Counted from the first letter of the stretch, positions 40,702 through 49,657 are shown. The stretch is 64,000 nucleotides of DNA from Candidatus Saccharibacteria bacterium (GCA_016432585.1 CP066696.1:700113-764112); one strand, 5' to 3'. Numbers and translations: made by a program. Notes: a model not told the origin generated them from the letters alone.

Positions 40702-42501
40702 TTACCAGCCGCCACCACCGCCGCCACCTCCCCCGCCGCCCGAGAAGCCGCCGCCACCCGATCCGCCTGAAGAAGAGCTTGTCGATGAACTATACGACGA
40801 GCTTTGACTACTAAAACTACTTACAGCCGAAGCAAATACCACGGCATTAAATGTACCATTGCCCGAATACCAATCGGGCTGCGCGCCGGCTGTCTCGTAA
40901 TACGCGCCTAATTGCTTCGTCCAGTCCTTTTCAACACCAAACAGCACCGCATAAGGCAAAACTCGTTCGTATAGCTTTACCAGTTGCCCCGCATCTTTAC
41001 CATCTATTGTTTGGCCGGTCTTTTCAGCACCTTCGGGGCTTTGAAGCATTTTTATTCGTTCTTCTTCGGCCACGGTAATGTATTCGTTAAGCCCCTTCAG
41101 GTAGTCGCGGAGTTCGGCACCTTTTTGCGTCAACGGCCATACAGTTGCACTAAACACAAACGCAAGCACGGCCGCAATAATAACAAGTGGCGAAAGCGTT
41201 ACGATACCCACAATAATCGTAATGACACCAATTTTCTTAAATAGTCGAGCGTCTTTCTCGGCTAATTCGTAAAGTCCGTACTTCGTGCGCACCGCTGTCC
41301 GAACCGACTTACGCCTTTCCGTGAGTGATTTCTGCAAGGTTAGGTTGTCGCGTAATTTTTTCATAGCAAAGCGCGAGCCAACAGAGGTATTTGATTTACC
41401 AAATATAGTCGTCAGCAACTCACGCTCTTCTGATCGTAAATCGGCGATATCCTTAATAATCTCAAGCTCATACTCTGCCTTAGCAAACATTGTCTTTTCT
41501 TTAGTCTGATATATCTTTACATAGTGGCGCACCGCGAGGTCGATTATTTCAGCAGTGACATCGGAGGTTTCGTTGCCATATACCTTTGCACTCACCAAAA
41601 CGCTCGCATCTTTCGGAGGAAGATATTCGGGAATGATCGTTCCCCTGCCCTTTGCGCGGTTAAGGGTGCGGTAATAGCGTACGCTTAGCCAAACAATTAG
41701 AGCAATTGCCACAATCGAACCAATAATTACCGCAATAATCCAAAAACCCAGAAGTGCCGCCCATAATTTCTCTTGAAGCGTTGGTTGATATTCCGCAAAT
41801 GTGTGAGGAGCAAACCCTACCGCCACAGTAATATTCTCGCCTGGTTCCAAGTTCGTCATCGTTACGGTGTAGAGCGTTTCACTCTCAAGTGCGTCTCTTG
41901 CAAGTTCACACTGCACGGTAAACCCTTCAATCCCGCGATAGCAAGCGACGTTATTATTGAGCTTATCAGTAAGGGCTTTATCGACATGAATACGCGCCGT
42001 CACAAGGTCCATACCTTGTGCCCACTGCGTACCATTCGTATCCCAATAAAACTCATCATCGTTCGTATTACTGAAAAATTTTGTCACGTCACGCTGCAAA
42101 TAAGTAATGACATACGTCTGCTTGCCGTGAACATATGTGTTCGCGTCGCCAATCCGCACAACACGCATGTCTCCGGAATTATTTTCGGAATACTTAAGAG
42201 TATTCCCGGATTCATCAACGATAGATTCAATTTTTAACGACGTTGAATGTTCGTCGTAACGCTGGGGTATCGCCCTTTCGAGCCCATGGTTTTGATCGTA
42301 CGATGGAAATTCCGCCGTAATTCGCTCGACAGTTTTCAGCGTAGAGCGGCCTTCGCTATCTTTGCCAAGGTAGTAATCGGCCTCAAACGACGAAATAAGA
42401 AAATTATCGACACTTTGCGCATGAGCAGACGGCGATGTCACGCCAGATACACCAATAACCGCCAATAACACCGCCCCTAACCCAAGAATAAATCGTTTCA
42501 T
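40702..42501 (-). CDS. DUF2207-family membrane protein with glycine-rich tail
   Basis: 599 residues: a signal peptide (1-28), an extracytoplasmic DUF2207 domain (about 35-245), one helix (about 255-280), a cytoplasmic part (EYLPPKDASVLVSAKVYGNETSDVTAEIIDLAVRHYV in pieces at about 295-340), two helices (about 440-470) and a tail of Ser runs followed by a G-rich stretch ending GGGGW. Such tails occur in many predicted membrane proteins of this family; the function is unknown. TATAGT (42508-42513) ends 6 nt before ATG. Confidence 0.85.
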   Translation of the reverse strand: MKRFILGLGAVLLAVIGVSGVTSPSAHAQSVDNFLISSFEADYYLGKDSEGRSTLKTVERITAEFPSYDQNHGLERAIPQRYDEHSTSLKIESIVDESGNTLKYSENNSGDMRVVRIGDANTYVHGKQTYVITYLQRDVTKFFSNTNDDEFYWDTNGTQWAQGMDLVTARIHVDKALTDKLNNNVACYRGIEGFTVQCELARDALESETLYTVTMTNLEPGENITVAVGFAPHTFAEYQPTLQEKLWAALLGFWIIAVIIGSIVAIALIVWLSVRYYRTLNRAKGRGTIIPEYLPPKDASVLVSAKVYGNETSDVTAEIIDLAVRHYVKIYQTKEKTMFAKAEYELEIIKDIADLRSEERELLTTIFGKSNTSVGSRFAMKKLRDNLTLQKSLTERRKSVRTAVRTKYGLYELAEKDARLFKKIGVITIIVGIVTLSPLVIIAAVLAFVFSATVWPLTQKGAELRDYLKGLNEYITVAEEERIKMLQSPEGAEKTGQTIDGKDAGQLVKLYERVLPYAVLFGVEKDWTKQLGAYYETAGAQPDWYSGNGTFNAVVFASAVSSFSSQSSSYSSSTSSSSGGSGGGGFSGGGGGGGGGGGW

Positions 42502-42544
42502 ACCCCTACTATAGCAAAGTACAAAGGTATTTTCGTGGGTACTG

Positions 42545-43087
42545 CTACGAGTTTTGTTTTACCCAAGTATCGAACGCAGCAATAAATTGGCGAAGGTTCT
42601 TTATCCACCGCTCGTCAACAAGTTCACCCGAATCGCTAAAGAGTGGCATTGCATTTGCTATATACACCTCTGGTTGACCCAAGGGCTTCATGTCTAAAAA
42701 TCCAACAATATGACGCAAATCCGATTGAGCCACGGCCGTTCCGACAGGGCCAATAGATGCACCCACCATACCGACTGGCTTGCCGGCGAAAGAATTTGCG
42801 CCGTATGGTCGACTCGCCCAGTCGATAGCGTTTTTCAATACACCCGGCACGCTGCGATTATATTCTGGCGTAATAAATAAAACCCCATCGGCCGCTTCAA
42901 CGATATTCTTCACATTCCGAGCACTTTCCGGATAAGCACTTTCTAGATCTTGATTAAAGAGTGGCAGATTAATATCGACATAGATAAATTCCATGTCCTG
43001 GGGCTTTAAATTCTCAAGAGCGCCCGCAAGCATCTTGTTATATGATTTTTTCTGTAGGCTTCCTATGAACACAGCAATTTTTGTCAT
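42545..43087 (-). CDS. NADPH-dependent FMN reductase family protein
   Basis: 180-residue flavodoxin-like reductase. The flavin phosphate loop is IGSLQKKSYNKML (residues 8-20), followed by ITPEYNRSVPGVLKNAIDW (about 78-96), the family hallmark. GKPVGMVGASIGPVGTA is a later conserved loop. It could reduce quinones, azo dyes or chromate, or supply FMNH2. ATG 43087 is fixed by GGAGAGGGA just upstream. A 23-bp palindrome at 43103-43125 overlaps its promoter. Confidence 0.9.
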   Translation of the reverse strand: MTKIAVFIGSLQKKSYNKMLAGALENLKPQDMEFIYVDINLPLFNQDLESAYPESARNVKNIVEAADGVLFITPEYNRSVPGVLKNAIDWASRPYGANSFAGKPVGMVGASIGPVGTAVAQSDLRHIVGFLDMKPLGQPEVYIANAMPLFSDSGELVDERWIKNLRQFIAAFDTWVKQNS

Positions 43088-43102
43088 TTTCCCTCTCCTT
43101 TT

Positions 43103-43125
43103 TATACTATACTTAGTATAGTATA
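43103..43125. promoter_or_regulatory. Perfect 23-bp palindrome in the FMN reductase promoter
   Basis: Arms of 11 bp (TATACTATACT and its complement) meet at a single central base. The arms contain TATACT/TATAGT hexamers, so the palindrome both forms the -10 and offers a dimeric repressor site. It lies 16 nt upstream of the start codon. Confidence 0.6.
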
Positions 43126-43215
43126 AATTGCGTTTCAATGCTATGCCAAAGTGGCACGCTTCCGCATATCTTGCGTTCTGAAGCTGATCATTCTATAGTA
43201 GTCGTAAGTTAGTCT

Positions 43216-43830
43216 ATGAAGATCACGCCAAACCTTTTTCCATTTAGCGGCGACCGCACCCGGGCCGACAAGCGACCCCAAGTAGCCGCCGCCAACCTAA
43301 GCCCGATCGACATCGAACTCGCACGCTCTGATCTTATGAAACGTTCAGACGCTATTCGGAGAGGAGTTGATTTTGCTCCGAAGAGAACAGCACGCCGCCT
43401 TGCTAATATGGCGCTCGTTTTCGCCAATAGCGAAGCACCGGCCTTTGAACGATCAGCCACCCTCGTACAGACATATGGCAATCTTCTTGCCGGCGATATA
43501 AGAACATCCCATACAAGAAATGTAGGAAGGCTTGCCTACGACGCCTTATTTCATGCCTACCCAGAAAACACACCCGATCACTTTACGCGATCACTAAACG
43601 ACGCAACACGCAACACATACCGACGCGCGGCTCAAATAACAGCTCCAGACAAGCCTTTTCCTTGTGCGCTTGAAGAGGCGTGGGAGGAACAAGACCTGCC
43701 CATTGACCCGATTATTCAAGCCACCGAAGAGAAAGTTCTGGCCTCTTATATTCAACGCCAAAAAGAACGAAAGCTCTTAATCGTCAATGAAACCACGGGC
43801 GCCTTTGCGTCGCCCGATTTTGACGATTAA
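43216..43830 (+). CDS. Hypothetical 204-residue protein
   Basis: Not recognised. It is soluble and rich in Arg, Ala and Asp, mostly helical by composition (DIELARSDLMKRSDAIRRG, TARRLANMALVFAN). It has a basic N-terminal half and an acidic C-terminus (SPDFDD). There is no catalytic motif or signal. A TATAGT at about 43194-43199 lies 16 nt before ATG and no clear SD is seen. It is isolated between the divergent FMN reductase and the convergent greA. Codon use matches native neighbours, so it is not one of the GC-rich cassettes. Confidence 0.6.
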   Translation: MKITPNLFPFSGDRTRADKRPQVAAANLSPIDIELARSDLMKRSDAIRRGVDFAPKRTARRLANMALVFANSEAPAFERSATLVQTYGNLLAGDIRTSHTRNVGRLAYDALFHAYPENTPDHFTRSLNDATRNTYRRAAQITAPDKPFPCALEEAWEEQDLPIDPIIQATEEKVLASYIQRQKERKLLIVNETTGAFASPDFDD

Positions 43831-43860
43831 AAAACCACCCAGCATATGGATGGCTTTTTA
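43829..43860 (-). terminator. greA terminator
   Basis: On the minus strand GCCATCC pairs with GGGTGG(T) through one U-G wobble around an ATATGCT loop, then six T. The wobble works only on the greA transcript. Confidence 0.75.
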
Positions 43861-43878
43861 AATCTACCGTCACGCTAA

Positions 43879-44334
43879 CTAGCTAATCGAAATAATTTCG
43901 TAGCTAATTTCGCCCTTTGGAGTCGTAATTGTTATAGCGTCACCGACTTTTTTACCCATAAGCGCCTCACCAATTGGTGATTCGTTGCTAATCTTACCCT
44001 CTAGCGGGTCGGCCTCTACAGGCCCAACAACGCTGTAGGTAACTGTTTTAGCACCTGTCTTAAGCTCAACCTTGCTTCCAAGAGTAACCTTAGAGCTCTT
44101 ACCGCTCTTAATAAGCTCTGCGTTAAGCAGAATATCTTCAATTTCTGCAATACGGCTCTCAACAAGACCCTGCTCCTCGCGGGCGCTGTCGTATTCGGCG
44201 TTTTCGCTTAAGTCACCGAAATCTCGAGCTTCAGCAATTTTGTCGGCAATGTCACCACGCCGGCCTTTTAGTTCTTCTAGCTCAGCCTCAAGTTCTTTTC
44301 GGCCTTCGTCTGTAATCTGGTATGTCTTCTTCAT
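43879..44334 (-). CDS. greA: Transcription elongation factor GreA
   Basis: 151 residues: an N-terminal coiled coil with tip acidic residues (ARDFGDLSENAEYDSAREEQ, about 36-55, the canonical GreA block) and a C-terminal FKBP-like domain (NESPIGEALMGKKVGDAITI). It rescues backtracked RNA polymerase. AAGGA is upstream of ATG. It stands downstream of proS on the same strand with an 83-nt gap. Confidence 0.96.
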   Translation of the reverse strand: MKKTYQITDEGRKELEAELEELKGRRGDIADKIAEARDFGDLSENAEYDSAREEQGLVESRIAEIEDILLNAELIKSGKSSKVTLGSKVELKTGAKTVTYSVVGPVEADPLEGKISNESPIGEALMGKKVGDAITITTPKGEISYEIISIS

Positions 44335-44417
44335 AGTTAGTCCTTATTAGTCAATCTCATTGGTGTGTTTTTGTAACATACACACGCTATATGTGGTGTA
44401 ATCCTCTGTTATCGGGT

Positions 44418-45671
44418 TTACAATTCACTCAGTTTAGCAAGCAGTTGGTCGTGTGTCAACACCTCTGTTGCGCCACTTGCTCGAATAGTATATTCGTAGT
44501 TTCCCGCCTCTATTAGCCGGTCGCTAACAGTAACTCGGTAAGGGATCCCCATCAGCTCGCTATCGGCAAATTTTGCACCTGGGCGCTCATCGCGATCATC
44601 GTAGAGTACTTCAATTCCCTTCGCGCGTAACTCATCGTACAGCACGTCTGCCTGCTTGGCCGCTGCGTCGCTACCAATTCTCACAAGATACACCTCGGCA
44701 GGTGCAATACCCTTTGGCCATACAAGGCCTTTTTCGTCGCTGAAATGCTCGGCAAGCACCCCCATAAGACGACTGATGCCGATTCCATAGCAACCCATGA
44801 TAATCTGCTGCTTGTCACCCTTTTCGTCTGTGTAGTAAACATCCAATGCGTCGGTGTATTTTGTCTCGAGCGGAAAAATATTACCTACCTCAACACCTTT
44901 TTTCTGCACCAGTTTCGATTTATCTAGGCCGAGTTTTGCAAGATTTTCATCGGTATACACTTCTTCGTTGATAGCAAGACGTTTTTCCTCGTCTACATAA
45001 ATCGTATCTTCGCCAATATCGCTTAACGTTTGGAATTCGTCGCTAAAGCGCTTTGTAAAAATTCCTCCATCGGCCGCTGTACGATAGGTAATGTCCCCGA
45101 TTCCAAGACGTTGATATACTCTGTGATAGGCTTCGGCAGCACGCTCATAGAGCTCAAGATGCTCTTCTTGGGTTCGGGCGAGCGAGTACATGTCTTTCAT
45201 GACAAATTCGCGCCCACGCAGTAGTCCGCTCTTAGCCCTTAGTTCGTTCCTAAACTTATTCTGGATTTGATAGACAAAAATCGGCAAATCTTTATACGAG
45301 TTGACGTAAGGTGCCAAGGCATCGACAATTGGTTCTTCATGCGTTAACCCCAAGCCAAGCTCGGTTCCGTTCGCCAGTTTAGTCTTAAACCAGTTGTCTA
45401 CCTTTGCATCGTCCCAACGGTCGGTCTTTTCGAATATATCCTTAGGTTGCAAGGCGGTCATCATCACTTCTTGTCCGCCAATTTCGTTCATTTCCTCGCG
45501 CACAACTTTTTTGATGTTTTCAAGAACGCGAAGCCCAAGCGGCAAATACGCATACACCCCGGCCATTTCTTTATGGATAAACCCTGCACGAATCAAAAGT
45601 TGCGCGTTTTTAGCTACTTCGTCGGCTGGGGCTGTTTTGCTTGTTTTAGTAAATAGTTGTGAGACTCGCAT
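44418..45671 (-). CDS. proS: Prolyl-tRNA synthetase lacking the INS editing domain
   Basis: Bacterial-type class IIa ProRS of 417 residues. Motif 2 is FRNELRAKSGLLRGREFVMKD (in pieces, about 137-157), motif 3 CYGIGISRLMGV (about 295-306), and the C-terminal anticodon-binding domain (VYLVRIGSDAA...) is complete. Normal bacterial ProRS has about 570 residues; the insertion of about 180 between motifs 2 and 3 that clears Ala-tRNAPro is missing. ATG 45671 is preferred, with GAGGAG 8 nt upstream; a GTG at 45680 overlaps that SD. A candidate attenuation leader precedes it. Confidence 0.95.
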   Translation of the reverse strand: MRVSQLFTKTSKTAPADEVAKNAQLLIRAGFIHKEMAGVYAYLPLGLRVLENIKKVVREEMNEIGGQEVMMTALQPKDIFEKTDRWDDAKVDNWFKTKLANGTELGLGLTHEEPIVDALAPYVNSYKDLPIFVYQIQNKFRNELRAKSGLLRGREFVMKDMYSLARTQEEHLELYERAAEAYHRVYQRLGIGDITYRTAADGGIFTKRFSDEFQTLSDIGEDTIYVDEEKRLAINEEVYTDENLAKLGLDKSKLVQKKGVEVGNIFPLETKYTDALDVYYTDEKGDKQQIIMGCYGIGISRLMGVLAEHFSDEKGLVWPKGIAPAEVYLVRIGSDAAAKQADVLYDELRAKGIEVLYDDRDERPGAKFADSELMGIPYRVTVSDRLIEAGNYEYTIRASGATEVLTHDQLLAKLSEL

Positions 45672-45725
45672 AGGGGTCACTCCTCGTTGTAATAGTTAGA
45701 TAAAGTCAGTACGAAAAAAATAATA

Positions 45726-45779
45726 CTACCGGCGGGCCGGCATGTGAAAGGCTTGTGATGGAATAATCAGATTCATCAT
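45726..45779 (-). CDS. 17-residue ORF between CPBP and proS (possible leader peptide)
   Basis: A 17-codon ORF (MMNLIIPSQAFHMPARR) begins at the ATG overlapping the CPBP stop (TAATG), with AGGAGGG directly before it. Its last codons and stop form a GC-rich hairpin (GCCGG...CCGGT) followed by a T-run before the proS SD. This layout fits translational coupling or attenuation upstream of proS; two of the 17 codons are proline. No similarity is recognised and it may be only a coupled remnant. Confidence 0.4.
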   Translation of the reverse strand: MMNLIIPSQAFHMPARR

Positions 45780-46543
45780 TACCCTCCTATTGTACCAAGA
45801 ACTGCCGGATTTATGAAGAGGATATAAAAAGCGAGACCATTTTTTACCATATGAAGCAATATACCCGCCCAAATACTCCCTGTTATTTCGCGCAGAACAC
45901 AAAGAACGATACTCAGCGCAAAGACATCTATCGCAACGTTCCACTGACCATGAATGCTGCCAAAAAGCACGCTCACAATGCCGATTGCCGCCCAAACAGG
46001 AACCGACTTTCGGAGCTTGCCATATAGGTACCCCCTAAACAGCACCTCCTCGGCGACAGGCGCTACAATAATAAGCATCGTAAACGCCAGAATATATTCA
46101 TACCCATAATAAATACTTTTAAAGCCAGTGTCCTGCACTTGGTTCATGTCGATACTCGGCACGATAGCGGTTGCGATAGACACAAGAATAACCGACAAAA
46201 TTAGATACACGACAAATCCCGCAGGCGCCATACCGATATCAAGCCAGGACGGCAGCCGGGTTAGCCCAATATCACTCCGCGTAGTGGAGCGTTTTTTGGC
46301 CCACCAAGGCACGCCCACGACAAGAAGCATACTCAGCAGATACACGCTCGCCCCAACGACAGTATTGAAAACCGATTCATTAACGGCAGCGAACGGCACG
46401 CCGAGGGCTTTAAGACCATAGAGTACAATTGCTAGAATTATCTGCGCAAGACCAAACCCTACCACCACCCAAATAGGTAGCAACAACGCCATCGACCAGC
46501 GAAAGGTTGGCTTGTCTTGCTTAGTTAAAGATTTTGCTAACAT
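45779..46543 (-). CDS. CPBP-family intramembrane metalloprotease
   Basis: 254-residue protein with about seven to eight helices of the Abi/CAAX-protease and bacteriocin-processing (CPBP) family. Motif 1 is EEVLFRGYLYGKL (about 165-178) and motif 2 FGSIHG (about 195-200); the His/Glu set is complete. It is next to RseP, a second intramembrane protease, whose 3' end it overlaps by 23 nt. The substrate is unknown; members process prenylated proteins or provide immunity to peptides. Confidence 0.88.
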   Translation of the reverse strand: MLAKSLTKQDKPTFRWSMALLLPIWVVVGFGLAQIILAIVLYGLKALGVPFAAVNESVFNTVVGASVYLLSMLLVVGVPWWAKKRSTTRSDIGLTRLPSWLDIGMAPAGFVVYLILSVILVSIATAIVPSIDMNQVQDTGFKSIYYGYEYILAFTMLIIVAPVAEEVLFRGYLYGKLRKSVPVWAAIGIVSVLFGSIHGQWNVAIDVFALSIVLCVLREITGSIWAGILLHMVKNGLAFYILFINPAVLGTIGG

Positions 46544-47669
46544 CGGCGATCGTTACCACTATTACGAGCCCCATCAAGATAAGGAAGCCTGTTCCCTGAA
46601 TTTGTTCTTCGCGCTCTTTTGTGAGCTCTTTTTTGCGAAGACGGAATAACGCCGTTACGAACCATCGGCCACCGTCGAGCGCAGGAATTGGCAAGGCATT
46701 CATAACAGCAAGCGTTAGTGAAATTACCGCGGTAAGGAATATCAACTGCGTCAGGCCAGCCTGCTCGGCGGCCGGGAAAATCGTTCCTAGAATTCCAATT
46801 GGGCCGGCAACGCTACCCCCAGCTGTCGCTAGGTTTTCTTGCGCCTGAGTGCGGGTCTCTGCATTTGGGCTAAATTGAAGTACTACTCCTGTTACGAGGT
46901 TAACGATCAAATCGCCAAGCCCTTGCAGTGTTACCAACGTAAACTGGCCGGTAGTGACTAGTCCTACTATTGGCGCGGACCATGTCGCCTTAATCTGCTC
47001 CCTCTGGCCCGATCCAACACCTAGAAAGCCCTTTTTATCCGTATCTTCGCTCCGAATAGACACCGTCGTGCTGTGCTCTACCCCACCGCGTGAATAAATA
47101 ACTTCAACGTCTTTACCTTTCATTTCAGAAGCTTTTGCCGATAGATCGGCTGCTGTCGGCACTGCTTCGCCAGCAAAACGAACGATCTGATCCCCAACCT
47201 CCAGGCCAGCCTTGTCAGCCGGAAGGCCCTCTACAATAACCGACAGCTCGACTGGGGTTTTAATGACCGTAGTATCATTTGCAATACTAAACTGGTTGTC
47301 CATAATTTTCGGTAAGCCAGTCCAGGCAAGAACCGTTAAAAGAGCCGCGGCAACCAACCAGTTAATACCCACACCTGCAAGCAAGATCTTTGTTTTTTGC
47401 CAGAATGTCGCCGAGCCATAATCACCTTTTCCACTTGCTGCATCGTGTTCGCCCTGAAGCTTTACGAACCCGCCAAGCGGCAACCAGTTAAGGCTAAAGA
47501 GAACACCGTTTTTTAGCTTTTTCGACCATGCACGGGGCGGAAACCCAATACCAAATTCCTCAACAACAACGCCATTGCGCCTTGCGACAATTGCATGCCC
47601 CAATTCGTGCACCACAACAAGCAGCACCAGAATAAACAAGCCTAACACGATACCAAATATAAGTTCCAT
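46521..47669 (-). CDS. rseP: Site-2 protease RseP-like (M50)
   Basis: 382-residue membrane zinc protease. HELGH is at 21-25 in the first helix, a single PDZ domain is in the middle (VIVEGLPADKAGLEVGDQIVRF) and the third motif NALPIPALDGGRW lies near the end. It cleaves transmembrane segments after a first cut, for anti-sigma factors and signal peptides. It begins 1 nt after the uppS stop. Many bacteria have cdsA and dxr between uppS and rseP; both are absent here. Confidence 0.94.
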   Translation of the reverse strand: MELIFGIVLGLFILVLLVVVHELGHAIVARRNGVVVEEFGIGFPPRAWSKKLKNGVLFSLNWLPLGGFVKLQGEHDAASGKGDYGSATFWQKTKILLAGVGINWLVAAALLTVLAWTGLPKIMDNQFSIANDTTVIKTPVELSVIVEGLPADKAGLEVGDQIVRFAGEAVPTAADLSAKASEMKGKDVEVIYSRGGVEHSTTVSIRSEDTDKKGFLGVGSGQREQIKATWSAPIVGLVTTGQFTLVTLQGLGDLIVNLVTGVVLQFSPNAETRTQAQENLATAGGSVAGPIGILGTIFPAAEQAGLTQLIFLTAVISLTLAVMNALPIPALDGGRWFVTALFRLRKKELTKEREEQIQGTGFLILMGLVIVVTIADVSKIFN

Positions 47670-48359
47670 CTACCCTCCAATACGCCTATCGCGGCGCGAA
47701 TATTCTTCTAGTATAGCGGCCACATCGTCTTTTGTCATGTCCGGCCAGTTTTTTTCTAAAAATAAGAACTCACTGTACGCAGATCGCCACAACATAAAGT
47801 TACTCAGACGCTGCTCTCCACTCGTTCGTACCACCAAATCAAGTGGCGGAACCTCGGGAGCATACAGGTTCTCGGCAATCATTTCAGGCGTCACATCCTC
47901 GGCTGCTATATTCGCCTGAATAAGTTTTTTGCACGCGTCGGCAATTTCTAGTTGTCCGCCGTAGTTAAAACATATCGCAAGCGTACCGCCAGTATTACTT
48001 GCTGTGCGCTCTTCGGCAGCATCGATTGCCTTCAAAATTTTCTCGCTGACATTTATATGCGAACCAAGCACTCTCAGCTTTATATTGTTCTCGTCGAACA
48101 AATGAAGATCGGAGGTAAGAAGCTTAAGTACGAGACCCATCAGCTTACTCACCTCTTGTTCGCTGCGCTTCCAGTTTTCGGTACTAAAAATATACGCCGA
48201 AACATACTCGACACCACCATCAAACGAGGCTTTTGCGATTTCTTGAATTGCGTTATAACCCGCAAGGTGACCTTCGTACGTCGGCAAACCATGCGCCTTA
48301 GCCCATCGGCGATTGCCGTCGACGATATAGCCGATATGCCGAGGAATACGATCCGTCAT
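47670..48359 (-). CDS. uppS: Undecaprenyl diphosphate synthase
   Basis: cis-Prenyltransferase making the C55 carrier for cell wall polymers. 229 residues: IPRHIGYIVDGNRRWAK (3-19, catalytic Asp in DGNRRW), a FSTENWKRS block (about 67-75) and VRTSGEQRLSNFMLWRSAYSEFLF (about 180-205, isopentenyl diphosphate site). Its ATG overlaps the frr stop by 1 nt, the standard frr-uppS order. Confidence 0.96.
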   Translation of the reverse strand: MTDRIPRHIGYIVDGNRRWAKAHGLPTYEGHLAGYNAIQEIAKASFDGGVEYVSAYIFSTENWKRSEQEVSKLMGLVLKLLTSDLHLFDENNIKLRVLGSHINVSEKILKAIDAAEERTASNTGGTLAICFNYGGQLEIADACKKLIQANIAAEDVTPEMIAENLYAPEVPPLDLVVRTSGEQRLSNFMLWRSAYSEFLFLEKNWPDMTKDDVAAILEEYSRRDRRIGG

Positions 48360-48913
48360 TAAATCGTAAGAATATCTTTCTCTTTAGCCTTAAAAATACC
48401 GTCAATTTTTTCTTGGTATTCGGCCATAAGCTTGTCGAACTCTTTTTCGACGCGCTTCACATCGTCTTCGCTTAGTTCCTTGGCATCTTTTTTGCGTTTT
48501 GCTTCTTTAAGGCCGTCCTGACGGATGTTGCGGAGCGCGATACGGATTTCCTCTACCTTTTCACCGCTTTGTTTCACCAACTGCTTGCGACGCTCCTCGG
48601 TAAGAGGTGGTACGGGCACGCGAACGATACGCCCGTCATCACTCGGGTTGAATCCAAGAGATTGATCCGCACGAATTGCACCAGCAATTGCCTGAACATT
48701 GCTCGGATCGAACGGCGTGATTTGCAACAGCTGCGGTTCGGGTGCGGTAATATTCGCAACTTGATTAAGCGGCATTTTTTGGCCGTACACTTCAACCAAA
48801 ATACCCTCAAGCATGCTTGGGTGCGAGCGTCCTGTGCGGATTTTCTTTAGCTCTTCCTCAAAATGCATGAGTGCCATAGTCATTTTGTCTTCGTAAGAAT
48901 CTGTAGTAAACAT
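48359..48913 (-). CDS. frr: Ribosome recycling factor
   Basis: 184 residues, three-helix bundle with inserted beta domain: FEEELKKIRTGRSHPSMLEGILVEVYG at 17-43 and VPPLTEERRKQLVKQSGEKVEEIRIALRNIRQDG at about 110-143, both canonical. With EF-G it splits post-termination ribosomes. TAAACT (48920-48925) ends 6 nt before ATG. In many bacteria it follows rpsB-tsf-pyrH; here a GC-rich cassette lies between tsf and frr and pyrH is not seen. Confidence 0.96.
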   Translation of the reverse strand: MFTTDSYEDKMTMALMHFEEELKKIRTGRSHPSMLEGILVEVYGQKMPLNQVANITAPEPQLLQITPFDPSNVQAIAGAIRADQSLGFNPSDDGRIVRVPVPPLTEERRKQLVKQSGEKVEEIRIALRNIRQDGLKEAKRKKDAKELSEDDVKRVEKEFDKLMAEYQEKIDGIFKAKEKDILTI

Positions 48914-48949
48914 ACTCTTAGTTTAGCATGTTTTACAAAGGGTAAAACC

Positions 48950-49009
48950 TTTAAAAATAGAAGCAGCCCCGCTCCACGGACCAGATTTCTCCGGAACTTG
49001 GAACGGGGC
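48950..49009 (-). terminator. Terminator of GC-rich cassette 3
   Basis: On the minus strand GCCCCGTTCC (49000-49009) pairs with GGAGCGGGGC (48966-48975) with one wobble, followed by TTCTATTTTT. It lies about 40 nt after the cassette gene. Confidence 0.85.
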
Positions 49010-49051
49010 GTCTTCGCCTGAGCACACGATTTCGGACGACGAGGAGGATCC

Positions 49052-49657
49052 TCACGCCCAGGTGCCGCTTTCCAGTACGCCCTGGATGATCTCGGCCGAC
49101 AGGCCGCCCAGACCAGGGTATGCGGTGACGAGAAGCTGCTTGTCCGGAACGGACCACAGGTACTTCGCCACCTCACCGCACTGCTGCTGGTAGAACAGGC
49201 CGGCGTGGCCGTCCAGCGTGAACTGGGCCGGCCCCTCGATCGCTCCGAGCGTCGTCCCCTCACAGGGAGTCTCGGCCCACAACTTCAAGGGGTCGTCGTC
49301 GCCCGACGCCTCCTTCCCCTCGCTCGTGGCGAGATCGAAGAAGATGATCTGGGGGCAGCCCGCAGTGTTGACGCAGGTCACGACGTCGGAAAACGGCGCG
49401 ACACCGACGCCACCCTGCGTGCCCTCCCACGTCACAGGACGCGGGAGGGTCAGCTTGTCGAACAGCGTGATCGTTTCGCTCCCTTCGAGCGACGCCGTGT
49501 TCGCCACGGGAGGCTGAAGGGTGCTGCTGGCAACCGGCGGCGTTGCGGATGGAGTGGTCGGAGCATCGTCCCCGCCCCTCAGGGCGAGACCGGCAAGCCC
49601 CAGGCTTCCAGCCGTCACGACAGCCACGACCAGCGTGATCCATCGGGTTCGGTTCAT
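49052..49657 (-). CDS. GC-rich cassette 3: unknown exported 201-residue protein
   Basis: Not recognised. An N-terminal signal or anchor (MNRTRW then a helix at about 7-27) is followed by a Pro/Thr/Ser/Ala linker (about 30-55) and a globular domain. The domain has four Cys (VTCVNTAGCPQ, ETPCEGT, QQQCGEV) that could form two disulphides. It ends GVLESGTWA. It reads like a secreted actinobacterial protein in composition. The frame is strongly C/G-ending while frr and tsf are not. It has its own promoter (49720-49748) and terminator. There is no convincing SD; the leader carries several small hairpins. The antisense 151-codon frame is a GC3 artefact. Confidence 0.75.
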   Translation of the reverse strand: MNRTRWITLVVAVVTAGSLGLAGLALRGGDDAPTTPSATPPVASSTLQPPVANTASLEGSETITLFDKLTLPRPVTWEGTQGGVGVAPFSDVVTCVNTAGCPQIIFFDLATSEGKEASGDDDPLKLWAETPCEGTTLGAIEGPAQFTLDGHAGLFYQQQCGEVAKYLWSVPDKQLLVTAYPGLGGLSAEIIQGVLESGTWA

